Shown here: one piece after another, positions 51,864 to 61,002 of the stretch
Position numbering within the stretch: position 1 is the stretch's first letter
How the letters are laid out: each line of letters starts with the position of its first letter
Origin: Lachnospiraceae bacterium
GTDB taxonomy: Bacteria; Bacillota; Clostridia; Lachnospirales; Lachnospiraceae
Assembly (NCBI GenBank): GCA_017432565.1
Contig: JAFRIW010000028.1
Span: 62,001 to 126,000, forward strand
Direction: 5' to 3'
Length of the DNA: 64,000 nucleotides
The notes under the pieces: generated by a model
Database searches by the model: none
The model's input: the letters and a program-made list of their open reading frames with translations, nothing else
Told to the model about the DNA's origin: nothing
Position numbers and translations under genes: made by a program

Positions 51864-53936
51864 TCATTGAATTTTCAAGTACACATCCGACCACGCCGCA
51901 ATCCTGCCCCGGCCGGTCTTGTCCTGCGCCAGCATGCCGACCACATAGCTGCCCGCCGGCAGGGAATGTGCCGGGATCACACAGGCAAAACCTGTCAGCT
52001 TGTCGTGGATCTGGTCTGTCAGGTTTCTCGCAATATCCGGGCGGTAGACGTTGTCCACCGGCACTTCGTAGACGGTGGTGCCGTCCTCTGCCCGAAGCAG
52101 CAGGGTCCGGTCGTACCACGCGTTGTCCGATCCGATGACAAAGGAGTAGCCCCGGACATAATAGCCCTTCTCCTCCGGTCCGGCGAAGGGACCGCGGTAA
52201 TACTCCTGCAGGCTGTTCGCCCCTTCCACGCCCAGGCGCAGCACCGGATCAAACCATTTGTCCGGCAGCGCGGAAGTGCGCCTGACGGGAGGCGTCAGCG
52301 GAAGTCCTTCCAGAATGGCATCTTCGATGCCGATCTCAAAAGTGGTGACCGCCGGATTCTGCGTCATGTACGGATGATAGAACGGGTCCTTTCCGAACAG
52401 ATCCGGATGTGCCATAAGCAGATTTTCCTGCTCCTGCGAGAGCCGCAGCGATTTGACCTTGTCCTTGCGGTCATCTCCTCTGCTCAGGGACTCGTGGTGA
52501 TACAGGTACATATTGTTCCGGACAACGTTGTAATAGCCCTTTTCATAAATCCGGTAGCACAGGTCGATATCGTTGAAGGCCACCGCAAAGCGCTCCTCAT
52601 CAAAACCGCCGACCTCTCTGAACAGATTGGCCCGGACCATCAGACACGCGCCGGTCACGGCGATGACATTGCGCACGCCTTTGTTATAGCCAAAATACAG
52701 CACATCCCGGTTGTCGCAGAACTGCAGCTTGTGGATCGGGCCGAGACGCACATTAACCACACCCGCGTGCTGGATGATGTCCGATCCGGGATACAGAAGC
52801 TTCATGCCCACCGCGCCGACATAAGGCAGCTTGGCCTTCTCCGAGAGATAGGACAGCCACCCGGGCTTGCGGATTTCAATGTCGTCGTTCAGGAACAGCA
52901 GCAGCTCGCCGTTCGCCCTTTCGGCGCCGAGATTGCACATCCTGGAAAAGTTGAAGGGCATCTCCTGATACAGATAGATCGCACTGCCGTACTCATTGTG
53001 CTTCTCTAAAAGCGCCTCTGTCTTCGCCCGGTTTTCCGGCGAGGATCCGTTGTCCACGATCACCAGCTCATAGGGAGAGGAAATCGTATACTGCTCGATG
53101 GTCTGAATGCAGCGGGCCAGAATCTCCGGGTTGTCCTTGCTGGGAATGATAATGCTGATCAGTCTTGTCGCCGCGGACGCGCTGGAATAGCGGCCGGTCA
53201 GCGAGGAGCGGATCAGTCTGGAGTCCCAGGGCTCCGGTGTCTGGGCGGCGTGGAACAGGATTTCCCGGATGTGGCCGATCGGGAAGCGGTTCTTGTGGCG
53301 CTTCTCAAAGCCGCCGTCCGCCTGCGCAATTCTCAGGCACAGTTTTCCGTAAATCCAGGTGCGCAGAACATCGTCCGGCTCGCGCTCTCTCGCCTCTTTC
53401 TCACGCTCCGAATCCCGCTCGATTTTGGCGCGGTTCTCCACATCCTGCGCCCGCACATCCTGCGGATTGATGATAGAAAGAATCTCGGAGCGGAAGGCGA
53501 AGATGCTGCCGAAATAGAAGGTCGAAAGAAAGGTGTCCGGCGACCAGTCCGGCTTCATCCAGGGATCGCAGAGCTCTCCGTTCTCATCGATCCGGTCCTC
53601 GTCTCCGTAGACCAGGTTGATGCGGGGATTTTCCGCGAAGAAATCGCTGATCAGCGTTCTCGCCCTGCCGCTTAAATTTCCGTCGTCGTCACAGGCAATG
53701 ATGATATCCGGCTTCTTTTCGCCGGACAGCACGAAGCTGCGCAGGTGGGAATAGCGCACCACCTCCATGGAGAGCTTTTCGCCCTCCGTGTGGTCCTTCT
53801 CCTCCAGCTGCTGCTTCAGGACGCGCTTGTGGACGCGGTACCAGTTCGCGTAGGCCGCTTCCTTGTCCGCAAGCTCCTTTTCATACCGGTCCGCTCTCCG
53901 CGCGGAGAGGTACTGCTTGACCTTTTCCCTGATCAT
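51864..53936 (-). CDS. Large GT2 glycosyltransferase with C-terminal beta-sandwich domain
   Basis: 690 residues. N-terminal basic coiled-coil segment (1-50), an atypical first GT-like domain at about 75-250 (PDIIIACDDDGNLSGRAR, YGDEDRIDENGELCDPWMKP in part) that lacks a standard N-terminal nucleotide loop, a complete GT2 domain at about 265-490 (LISIIIPSKDNPEILARC, LVIVDNGSSPENRAK, LLLFLNDDIEIRKPGW, FNDIDLCYRIYEKGYYN), and a beta-rich C-terminal domain (about 540-690; RGYSFVIGSDNAWYDRT, LPAGSYVVGMLAQD) probably recognising the glycan. The start at 53936 overlaps the methyltransferase-kinase stop as ATGA. Confidence 0.9.
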   Translation of the reverse strand: MIREKVKQYLSARRADRYEKELADKEAAYANWYRVHKRVLKQQLEEKDHTEGEKLSMEVVRYSHLRSFVLSGEKKPDIIIACDDDGNLSGRARTLISDFFAENPRINLVYGDEDRIDENGELCDPWMKPDWSPDTFLSTFYFGSIFAFRSEILSIINPQDVRAQDVENRAKIERDSEREKEAREREPDDVLRTWIYGKLCLRIAQADGGFEKRHKNRFPIGHIREILFHAAQTPEPWDSRLIRSSLTGRYSSASAATRLISIIIPSKDNPEILARCIQTIEQYTISSPYELVIVDNGSSPENRAKTEALLEKHNEYGSAIYLYQEMPFNFSRMCNLGAERANGELLLFLNDDIEIRKPGWLSYLSEKAKLPYVGAVGMKLLYPGSDIIQHAGVVNVRLGPIHKLQFCDNRDVLYFGYNKGVRNVIAVTGACLMVRANLFREVGGFDEERFAVAFNDIDLCYRIYEKGYYNVVRNNMYLYHHESLSRGDDRKDKVKSLRLSQEQENLLMAHPDLFGKDPFYHPYMTQNPAVTTFEIGIEDAILEGLPLTPPVRRTSALPDKWFDPVLRLGVEGANSLQEYYRGPFAGPEEKGYYVRGYSFVIGSDNAWYDRTLLLRAEDGTTVYEVPVDNVYRPDIARNLTDQIHDKLTGFACVIPAHSLPAGSYVVGMLAQDKTGRGRIAAWSDVYLKIQ

Positions 53937-56065
53937 TGTGTGCTCCTTATCCCGTCCTGACTGATCTGCTCCGAAAGCGTGGCCGGCAGGCCCGCCATCT
54001 GCAGCCGGATGCGCAGAACGGCATCTTTCTTTACGCCGGTCTTCCGGCGAAGCTTATTCATATCCCACACCAGATTCGGATCCTGCGTCGCGAACAGAAA
54101 ACTGCTCTCTCCCGTCCGGATTCCGTTGCTCTGGGCATATTTCCTGAATAATTTTGTGTGAGTCTGCAGGTGTTCTTCTCCCGCCGCAGCCCCGTCGGCG
54201 CAAAGCTGTGCGCCGCACAGCGCCGCCACACACGGACACAGCGCCGGGTCGATCCTGAGTGCCCGCACCGACTCCGGGACCTTCACTTCGAAACAGATCA
54301 CGCCTTCCTCGCCGTAGTTCTGTTCCAGGAAGCGGGACTCCTCCTCCCTGAAGCCGTTTCCGGTGTCCGTATAGATCTGCACCGTCGCCAGGTTCACCGC
54401 CTGTTTTGCCCGGTTCTTGTCAGCGAGATACCCTGCTGCCAGCTCCGCGGGGACAATGACCTTCCCGCCGATCTCATACCGCAGCTCGCCGAGCGCCGTG
54501 ACCTGGTCCGTCACTTTATCCTGCAGAAAGTCCTCGCTTTCCTCGTAGGCCGCGGCCTCTGCCGCATTCAGGTGCAGGCGCTCATAGAACGCCTCCTCCC
54601 CGATCAGCGCCGCCACGCGGTCTTTCCGGCTCTCGTCCTCCCTGAACCAGCAGGACAGTGCCCGGATGAGCATGCGGTCCGCCGGAATTGCCGTCTCCTG
54701 CGCCCACTCATAATCAATCGCCGTCCACTCCTGCGAGCCGTCCGCGTTCTGCCTGACCAGGATATTCGCGAAGATCATATCCGGATCGGCCGCCGGAACA
54801 TCCTCCCGGTAAGACATATATTCACGATAGGTGAGCAGAAGCCGGAAAAGTCCCTCGGTATCCGCTTCCCGGAGGCACTCGTCCAGAAGCTCCGCAAGGC
54901 TCCTGCCCGCGACATACGGGAAAACTGCCGCGCCGCGCGCCGCGTCATACCGGCACGCCGCGATCTGCAGACCGCTCCCCTCAAACCGCTCTGCGAGTTT
55001 CCGGCCCATGGCTTCCATCTGCCGCACGTGCTCCCGCGCCTCGGGATGCTCCGGCTGCTTTAAGACCTCCTGCCCGGAGATTACTGTGCGGATCCGGTAG
55101 CGCGGCGCCCGCTCCGTGGAAAACCTGCAGTATCTCACTGCCGGCGGCGGGCCGAGAATCACCTCGTAGGAATTGGAAAACACCGGGAATTCTCCCTCCC
55201 GGATCACCGCGTCAAACGCCTTCTTCTCGTCAAAAAGAAGCAGCCGGTCGCGGTCAAAGTTGCGGATATTGTCTGTCAGCTCGCCGCAGGCGGGAAGCCG
55301 CCAGTCCGAGTACAGCGTGTGCATCAGCTTGTAATCCGGATAGGGATAATAGAAGGTGTAATCCCCGGCTCCGCACTGCAGGAAAATCTGCTCAAGGCCC
55401 CTTCTTGAGAAGGTCCGGGCCGGCGCAGAGGGATCCGGATAGCCCTCAATCCCGTCAAAATACCGTCCCGTGTGGTCCTCCGCACAGCCGGCAAAATATT
55501 TCATGCCGGTCCGGTTCTCGATGGCAATCACGATTCTTCCGCCCGGCTTTCTGTGCCGCAGAAGGCGCCGAAGCTCCTCGTGGAACGGCATCCGGTCGTG
55601 TATATACAGTGTGGAGTACTCAAACACTCCGATCAGGAAAATATAGTCGTAATCATCGTCCAGGTGCGGTTCGATATCCTCGAAGTTGCCCACCTTGATC
55701 TCCAGATTCGCGCAGTCCCTGTTCCGGTACGCGTTGATCTGGGAGCGGACCTTCGACAGGTCCACGCACGTGATCTCGCCGACCTTTCCGCAGAGCGCGC
55801 TCGTAATTGCGCCCGGTCCCGCGCCGATCTCCAGGACCTTCTCGGTCCCGCCGAAGGGAAGCCAGCTGACGATATTGCCCCGCTGCGGTGAGAGATGATA
55901 AAGGGTGGGCCAGTCTCTGCGCTCCCGGATAATCCGGTCAAAAGAGGCCGCATCCTCCTTCATGACCAGCTCGAGGAGTTCCTTTTCCACTTCGCCGTCA
56001 CAGTAAAAATCTTCTCCGGGATACCAGGTATAATCCAGGGTCACCTGTCCGATTTTTTCCTTCAC
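53933..56065 (-). CDS. SAM methyltransferase fused to an APH-like kinase (WbdD-like polysaccharide chain-terminator candidate)
   Basis: 710 residues. Domain 1 (about 65-240): class I methyltransferase with motif I KVLEIGAGPGAITSAL, acidic end VDLSK and FLIGVFEYS. Domain 2 (about 325-490): kinase fold, with candidate ATP Lys in EVLKQPEH (K336), hinge VFPYVAGRSLAELL, catalytic loop D429-x4-N434 (PDMIFANIL) and metal Asp in AIDYEWA (D451). Domain 3 (about 540-710): beta-rich, then a Lys/Arg-rich helix. E. coli WbdD, which caps the O9a polymannan with methyl phosphate, has the same order and length (about 708). ATGA overlaps both wzt and the following glycosyltransferase. Enzyme classes are seen; the capping role is inferred. 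Confidence 0.8.
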   Translation of the reverse strand: MKEKIGQVTLDYTWYPGEDFYCDGEVEKELLELVMKEDAASFDRIIRERRDWPTLYHLSPQRGNIVSWLPFGGTEKVLEIGAGPGAITSALCGKVGEITCVDLSKVRSQINAYRNRDCANLEIKVGNFEDIEPHLDDDYDYIFLIGVFEYSTLYIHDRMPFHEELRRLLRHRKPGGRIVIAIENRTGMKYFAGCAEDHTGRYFDGIEGYPDPSAPARTFSRRGLEQIFLQCGAGDYTFYYPYPDYKLMHTLYSDWRLPACGELTDNIRNFDRDRLLLFDEKKAFDAVIREGEFPVFSNSYEVILGPPPAVRYCRFSTERAPRYRIRTVISGQEVLKQPEHPEAREHVRQMEAMGRKLAERFEGSGLQIAACRYDAARGAAVFPYVAGRSLAELLDECLREADTEGLFRLLLTYREYMSYREDVPAADPDMIFANILVRQNADGSQEWTAIDYEWAQETAIPADRMLIRALSCWFREDESRKDRVAALIGEEAFYERLHLNAAEAAAYEESEDFLQDKVTDQVTALGELRYEIGGKVIVPAELAAGYLADKNRAKQAVNLATVQIYTDTGNGFREEESRFLEQNYGEEGVICFEVKVPESVRALRIDPALCPCVAALCGAQLCADGAAAGEEHLQTHTKLFRKYAQSNGIRTGESSFLFATQDPNLVWDMNKLRRKTGVKKDAVLRIRLQMAGLPATLSEQISQDGIRSTQ

Positions 56066-57333
56066 TGCTTCAGATCCTCCACCGTCACAACACTTTCAAG
56101 GTCGTAGTAGCCGACCGTATCCTTCGATGACACAACATGCAGATTCAGGGCGTCATAGAGCCGGTGATAAACCGTAAAGTCCTCCCGCTCGAATCCGGTC
56201 ACGCCGAACGAAATCAGGTAGTCGCCGCCCTGCAGGTGAATCTCCTGCCGGAAGCTGATCCGCTTCCGGTCTCCCTTCGCGGCCGCCTCCAGAAAGGCCT
56301 TTTCGAACATCGTATTCGTTCCCGTGATCTCCACGCCGTATTTGTTTTTGATCGTAAAGGCAAAAATCGGGGACTCGATGTTCTCGCGGAACTCCACGTC
56401 CATGACAAAGGTGCAGGTGCTCCCCTTCATGATCACGGCGTTCGAAGCGCCCGATTCGTCCAGAATGTCGCAGTGCGTGATATGCGCCTTGTCGGAGCCG
56501 TATTCCAGCATATTCGGATTCATGAAATCCGCGCGCCCCGGCTCCCCGCTCTGCTCCGCTTTCTTCTCGGGATCATACTGTCCCACCAGGACCTGCTTGT
56601 AGATGTCGATCATCTCCTTGGGCGAGCCCTCGCCCAGTTTTTTGCCCCGGTTGAGAATGATGACGCGGTCGCAGTATTTATTGATGCTGGAGAGGTCGTG
56701 GGACACAAACAGCACCGTCTTTCCCGCCTGTTTGAATTCCTCGAACTTCCGGTAACATTTTGCCTGGAAAAAGACGTCGCCCACCGACAGCGCCTCGTCC
56801 ACGATCAGAATTTCCGGCTCGATATTGATCGCCACCGCAAAGGCGACGCGCATGAACATACCGCTGGAGTAGGTCTTGACCGGCTGGTAAATATACTCGC
56901 CGATATCGGCAAACTCCAGGATTGCGTCCAGCTTCGCGTCAATCTCCTTCTTCGAGAAACCGTTCATGGTTCCGTTCAGGTAGATGTTCTCGATGCCGTT
57001 GTACTCCATGTTGAAACCGGCGCCCAGCTCCAGCAGGGCGGAAATCCGCCCGTTAACACGGACGTCTCCGGAGGTCTGCGTCAGCACGCCGGTGATGATT
57101 TTGAGAATGGTGGATTTTCCGGAGCCGTTGGTTCCGATGATGCCCACTGTCTCGCCCTGACGGATCGTCATGCTGACATTGTCCAGCGCCAGGTGTTCCG
57201 TGTAATGAGACCACCTGGAGAGGCCGAGCGCGTCCTTGAGCCGGTCCCGCCCGCGCGCATACAGTTTATAGCGCTTGCAGACGTTTTCCACCTCGATCGC
57301 AATATTCTGTTGTTCCCTGACTTCGTTATCCAT
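56062..57333 (-). CDS. wzt: ABC polysaccharide exporter ATPase with C-terminal glycan-recognition domain (Wzt)
   Basis: 423 residues. ATPase domain 1-240: Walker A GTNGSGKST, Q-loop region, signature YSSGMFMRVAFA, Walker B EILIVDEALSVGD and FVSHDLSS. Residues about 260-423 form a separate beta-sandwich (SGASNAVIMKGSTCTFVMDV in part, FAFTIKNKYGVEITGTNT in part, LISFGVTGF), matching the Wzt C-terminal domain that in O8/O9a systems reads the capped non-reducing end. Long form versus ~245 for TagH-type teichoic acid ATPases. Coupled to the methyltransferase-kinase gene by ATGA and preceded by wzm. Predicted to export finished, capped polymer. Confidence 0.94.
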   Translation of the reverse strand: MDNEVREQQNIAIEVENVCKRYKLYARGRDRLKDALGLSRWSHYTEHLALDNVSMTIRQGETVGIIGTNGSGKSTILKIITGVLTQTSGDVRVNGRISALLELGAGFNMEYNGIENIYLNGTMNGFSKKEIDAKLDAILEFADIGEYIYQPVKTYSSGMFMRVAFAVAINIEPEILIVDEALSVGDVFFQAKCYRKFEEFKQAGKTVLFVSHDLSSINKYCDRVIILNRGKKLGEGSPKEMIDIYKQVLVGQYDPEKKAEQSGEPGRADFMNPNMLEYGSDKAHITHCDILDESGASNAVIMKGSTCTFVMDVEFRENIESPIFAFTIKNKYGVEITGTNTMFEKAFLEAAAKGDRKRISFRQEIHLQGGDYLISFGVTGFEREDFTVYHRLYDALNLHVVSSKDTVGYYDLESVVTVEDLKQ

Positions 57334-57382
57334 TAATTATGCTTACTCTTCACTGGGGCCCGGTCTCGACCGGCGCCGGGAC

Positions 57383-58381
57383 TCACAGAACATCCGCGAA
57401 CATCGGCTTCAGTCGCTTGAAGATCAGTGAGCTCAGTACAAAAATCAGTGACGTCACGATCCAGAAATAGGCGCTGGAGTAGAAGTGCTCGAAGAACCAG
57501 CCCTCCCCGTAGACAGACATTCTGAAGCCCTCCACGATGTACGCCATCGGGTTCAGCTTCAGAAACGGCTTGATGCTGTCATTCATGGTATTGATATTCC
57601 AGAGCACGGGCGTCGCCCAGACGCCCACCTGCAGGATAATGGAGACCACCTGCTGCAGGTCCCGGAAAAACACGACGATCGAGCAGGTCGCGTAGCACAG
57701 CCCGAGCACAAAGACGAATTCGCAGGCCGAGTAATACAGCAGCTGCAGTGTGTAGACCGTCGGGCGGTAGCCGTACAGCGCCGCAATAAAAAGAAGCACC
57801 GCCGTGAAAAACACATGCACGAAGAAGGCGGCGATGATCTTGATGATCGGCAGCACGCTGATTTTGAACACGACCTTTTTGACCAGGTAATTGTACTCCA
57901 GAAGGGAGGCCGTCCCGCCGGACAGCGCGTCCGAGAAGAAAAACCACGGAACAAAGCCCGCTGTCAGGAACAGGACATAGGGCACATCTCCCCCGCCCAT
58001 GGCGGCCTGCCTGGCTGCGCCGAAAATTTTGTCAAAGACAAACCAGTACATCAGGACCTGGATCACCGGCGGAACCAGTGCCCAGACCGTCCCCAGGTAA
58101 GAACCCGCGTAGCGCTTTTTGAAATCATTGACGGACAGGCGCCAGATCAGCCGCCTGCTCTGCCACAGCTCCACGGGCAGTGTCGTCATTTTGTCGTAGA
58201 AAATCGTAAAAAGCGCCACACCCACCGAGAGCAGCAGGCATCCGCTGATTTTCTTGAGCCTCGCGGTCTCCGGGTCCTCAAGCGGATTGCTGTGCAGCAG
58301 AACAGTGAGTGCCAGCGAGATGGCTGCTGCCCATACGATGCAGAGCACTGTCTTTTTATGCCTGCCCGCTTCGTTTCTCAT
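57383..58381 (-). CDS. wzm: ABC polysaccharide exporter permease (Wzm/TagG family)
   Basis: 332 residues. ABC-2 type permease with six membrane helices in the C-terminal 260 residues; seen: RLSVNDFKKRYAGSYLGTVWALVPP (part), the gate-helix motif of the family, MYWFVFDKIFG, and FFRDLQQVVSIILQVGVWATPVLW (part). An N-terminal extension of about 65 residues adds two helices (VLCIVWAAAISLALTVLL and a second), longer than E. coli Wzm. Start set at ATG 58381, overlapping the rfbC stop as ATGA; the longer reading lies in rfbC. Forms the export channel with Wzt. Confidence 0.93.
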   Translation of the reverse strand: MRNEAGRHKKTVLCIVWAAAISLALTVLLHSNPLEDPETARLKKISGCLLLSVGVALFTIFYDKMTTLPVELWQSRRLIWRLSVNDFKKRYAGSYLGTVWALVPPVIQVLMYWFVFDKIFGAARQAAMGGGDVPYVLFLTAGFVPWFFFSDALSGGTASLLEYNYLVKKVVFKISVLPIIKIIAAFFVHVFFTAVLLFIAALYGYRPTVYTLQLLYYSACEFVFVLGLCYATCSIVVFFRDLQQVVSIILQVGVWATPVLWNINTMNDSIKPFLKLNPMAYIVEGFRMSVYGEGWFFEHFYSSAYFWIVTSLIFVLSSLIFKRLKPMFADVL

Positions 58382-58950
58382 CTGAAGGGGATCCCCCTCT
58401 GCGCGCAGTAATCCCGGATTCCGTTCCATTTCTGATCCTTCTCGGAAAGAATCAGCTCCGTGTCTTCCGGGAAAGGCCACTTCACGCCGATTTCCGGATC
58501 ATTGAATGCAAGACCGCCCTCATCATTCGGGTGGTAGAAATCTGAACATTTATAGGTAAACTCCGCCACGTCCGAAAGAACCAGGAAGCCGTGTGCGAAA
58601 TTCTTCGGAATGAAGAACTGTTTCTTGTTTTCTTCGGAGAGAATCTGGCCGTACCACTGTCCGAAGGTCGGCGAGTCCTGCCGCAGGTCCACAGCCACGT
58701 CGAAAACCTCGCCGCGGATGACGCGTACCAGCTTGTCCTGCGGATACTGAATCTGGAAATGAAGGCCTCTCAGGACCCCCTTCCGGCTCATGGACTGATT
58801 GTCCTGTACGAACTCGCAGGTGATGCCCGCCTCCACGAAGTCCTGCTTCTGGTAAGTTTCCATAAAGTAGCCGCGCTCGTCACCGAACACCTGTGGAGTA
58901 ATAATCTTCAGCCCTTCAATCGGCCCGGTTGCAACAGTAAATTTGCCCAT
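58378..58950 (-). CDS. rfbC: dTDP-4-dehydrorhamnose 3,5-epimerase
   Basis: 190 residues. Third step of dTDP-L-rhamnose synthesis. Cupin fold: GLKIITPQVFGDERGYFMETY (part), NQSMSRKGVLRGLHFQ with the catalytic His, KLVRVIRGEVFDVAVDLR, NKKQFFIPKNFAHGFLVLSD and YKCSDFYHPNDEGGLAFND (part), where the second Asp/Tyr pair supplies the acid. Ribosome site AAAAGGGG. Twenty-seven bases after rfbA. Active-site residues (His63-type, Asp, Tyr) all present. Confidence 0.97.
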   Translation of the reverse strand: MGKFTVATGPIEGLKIITPQVFGDERGYFMETYQKQDFVEAGITCEFVQDNQSMSRKGVLRGLHFQIQYPQDKLVRVIRGEVFDVAVDLRQDSPTFGQWYGQILSEENKKQFFIPKNFAHGFLVLSDVAEFTYKCSDFYHPNDEGGLAFNDPEIGVKWPFPEDTELILSEKDQKWNGIRDYCAQRGIPFR

Positions 58951-58977
58951 TCTGAACCCCTTTTTGATTTGATTATT

Positions 58978-59847
58978 TTACAGACCGTCCGCGATCTCCA
59001 GCAGGTACTGCCCGTACTGCGTCTTGAGCAGCGGTTTTGCCAGTGCGATCAGCTGATCCCGGTCAATATATCCTTTTCTGAAAGCAATCTCCTCGATGCA
59101 GGAGATATACATGCCCTGCCGCTTCTGGAAGGCCGCGACGAAGTCCGCCGCATCCAGCAGCATGTCGTGGCTGCCCGTGTCCAGCCAGGCGAATCCGCGT
59201 CCGAGCGTCTCCACATGGAGCGTTCCCCTGCGCAGATACTCGTTGTTGATGCTGGTGATTTCGATCTCGCCGCGCGCAGAAGGCTTGACATTCTTCGCAA
59301 TCTCCACGACATCATTGTCATAGAAATACAGGCCCGGCACCGCGTAGTTGCTCTTCGGGTGCTCCGGCTTCTCCTCGATCGAGACCGCCATGCCGTTTTC
59401 GTCGAACTCCACGACGCCGTACTCCCTCGGATCCTTGACATAGTAGCCGAAAATCGTTGCGCCCTTCTCGCGCTCCGCGGCTCTTTTCAGGATCTTCGTG
59501 AAGCTCTGCCCGTAGAAGATATTGTCGCCGAGGACCAGCGCGCAGCTGTCCTGCCCGATGAAATCCGCGCCGATGATGAACGCGTCCGCGAGCCCTCTGG
59601 GCTTTTCCTGGATCCGGTATTCGAAATGCAGCCCGAGCTGCTCGCCGCTTCCGAGGAGTTCCTCGAAGACCGGCAGGTCCCTGGGCGTCGAAATAATCAG
59701 AATATCCCGGATGCCCGCCAGCATCAGCGTGGAGAGCGGGTAATAAATCATCGGTTTGTCATAGACCGGCATGATCTGCTTTGAGATCGCCTTGGTGAGC
59801 GGATACAGTCTTGTGCCGGAGCCGCCGGCAAGAATTATACCTTTCAT
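58978..59847 (-). CDS. rfbA: Glucose-1-phosphate thymidylyltransferase
   Basis: 289 residues. First step of dTDP-rhamnose synthesis. Seen: [23 protein letters not shown] (part; Gly-rich nucleotide loop with Arg and Lys), [53 protein letters not shown] (part), [13 protein letters not shown] and [17 protein letters not shown]. Standard RmlA length, tetrameric bacterial type. Four bases after rfbB. Confidence 0.97.
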   Translation of the reverse strand: MKGIILAGGSGTRLYPLTKAISKQIMPVYDKPMIYYPLSTLMLAGIRDILIISTPRDLPVFEELLGSGEQLGLHFEYRIQEKPRGLADAFIIGADFIGQDSCALVLGDNIFYGQSFTKILKRAAEREKGATIFGYYVKDPREYGVVEFDENGMAVSIEEKPEHPKSNYAVPGLYFYDNDVVEIAKNVKPSARGEIEITSINNEYLRRGTLHVETLGRGFAWLDTGSHDMLLDAADFVAAFQKRQGMYISCIEEIAFRKGYIDRDQLIALAKPLLKTQYGQYLLEIADGL

Positions 59848-59851
59848 CGTC

Positions 59852-60946
59852 TCATCCTATCTCTTTCTTTTCACCGTACATTTTGTCGTAATACTGCTGA
59901 TAATCGCCGCTTGTCACGTGCTCCATCCACTCCTCATTGTCGAAATACCAGCGGATGGTCTTGCGGATGCCTTCGCGGAACATGGTCTCCGGCTCCCAGC
60001 CGATCTCGGCCCGGATTTTATCCGGCGCGATCGCATAGCGGCGGTCGTGGCCTTTGCGGTCCTCGACGTAAGTAATCAGATCGTAGGTCAGCGCTGCCTT
60101 TCTGGGATCGGAATCCGGCAGTTCCTCGCGCAGAATGTCGATAATGGTTTTCACGATCTCGATATTCTGCTTCTCATTGTGGCCGCCCACGTTGTAGGTC
60201 TCGAACAGCCGGCCCTTCTCGCAGACCATGTCGATGGCCTTGGCGTGATCTTCCACATACAGCCAGTCACGGACGTTCTTTCCGTCTCCGTAGACCGGAA
60301 GCTTCTTGCCCTCGAGAGCATTGTGAATCATCAGCGGGATCAGCTTCTCCGGGAACTGGTAAGGGCCGTAGTTGTTGGAGCAGTTCGTGATGTTCGCCGG
60401 GAAGTGATAGGTGTCCATGTAGGCCTTGACCAGCAGATCCGAGCCGGCCTTGCTGGCGGAATACGGACTGTGCGGCGCATAGGGCGTCGTCTCGTAGAAA
60501 TAGCCGCCGTCCTCGGGAAGAGATCCGTACACCTCGTCCGTCGAGACATGCAGGAATTTTTTGCCCTCCTTAAAGCTTCCGTCCGGCAGCTCCCAGGCTT
60601 CCTTCGCGCAGTTGAGCATGTTGGCGGTTCCCAGCACATTGGTCGTCACAAACAGCTCGGGCTGGACGATACTGCGGTCCACATGACTCTCGGCGGCAAA
60701 ATGGACCACGCGGTCGATGTCGTACTCCGCGAAGACTTTCCGGATAGCCTCCTTGTCACAGATATTCGCCCGGACAAAGCGGTAATTCGACCGGTTCTCC
60801 ACATCGGCGAGGTTTTCCGGATTGCCGGCATACGTCAGCACATCCACGTTGATAATGAAGATTTCGTCTCCGTACTTGCGGAACATATAATGAATATAAT
60901 TGGAACCGATAAAACCGGCGCCGCCCGTTACCAGATAAGTTCTCAT
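59852..60946 (-). CDS. rfbB: dTDP-glucose 4,6-dehydratase
   Basis: 364 residues. Second step of dTDP-rhamnose synthesis, extended SDR fold. Seen: [14 protein letters not shown] (NAD site), [37 protein letters not shown] with the catalytic Thr-Asp-Glu, [15 protein letters not shown] (YxxxK) and [16 protein letters not shown]. First gene of the rhamnose/export operon: AGGAAAG ribosome site and extended -10 promoter just upstream. Longer than usual by about 15 residues through the loop [12 protein letters not shown] and a Lys-Glu-rich C-terminus. Confidence 0.97.
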   Translation of the reverse strand: MRTYLVTGGAGFIGSNYIHYMFRKYGDEIFIINVDVLTYAGNPENLADVENRSNYRFVRANICDKEAIRKVFAEYDIDRVVHFAAESHVDRSIVQPELFVTTNVLGTANMLNCAKEAWELPDGSFKEGKKFLHVSTDEVYGSLPEDGGYFYETTPYAPHSPYSASKAGSDLLVKAYMDTYHFPANITNCSNNYGPYQFPEKLIPLMIHNALEGKKLPVYGDGKNVRDWLYVEDHAKAIDMVCEKGRLFETYNVGGHNEKQNIEIVKTIIDILREELPDSDPRKAALTYDLITYVEDRKGHDRRYAIAPDKIRAEIGWEPETMFREGIRKTIRWYFDNEEWMEHVTSGDYQQYYDKMYGEKKEIG

Positions 60947-60991
60947 TTCTTTCCTCCGATTCCTGTGGAAACGTATTTTTCTATTCTAACT

Positions 60992-61000
60992 ATTGTAACA
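60992..61000 (-). promoter_or_regulatory. Extended -10 promoter of the rfbB operon
   Basis: TGTTACAAT on the minus strand, i.e. TG-N-TACAAT, 46 bp upstream of rfbB and just past the stop of the GH25 gene. The -35 region is weak, as allowed for extended -10 promoters. No terminator precedes it. Confidence 0.55.
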
Positions 61001-61002
61001 TA

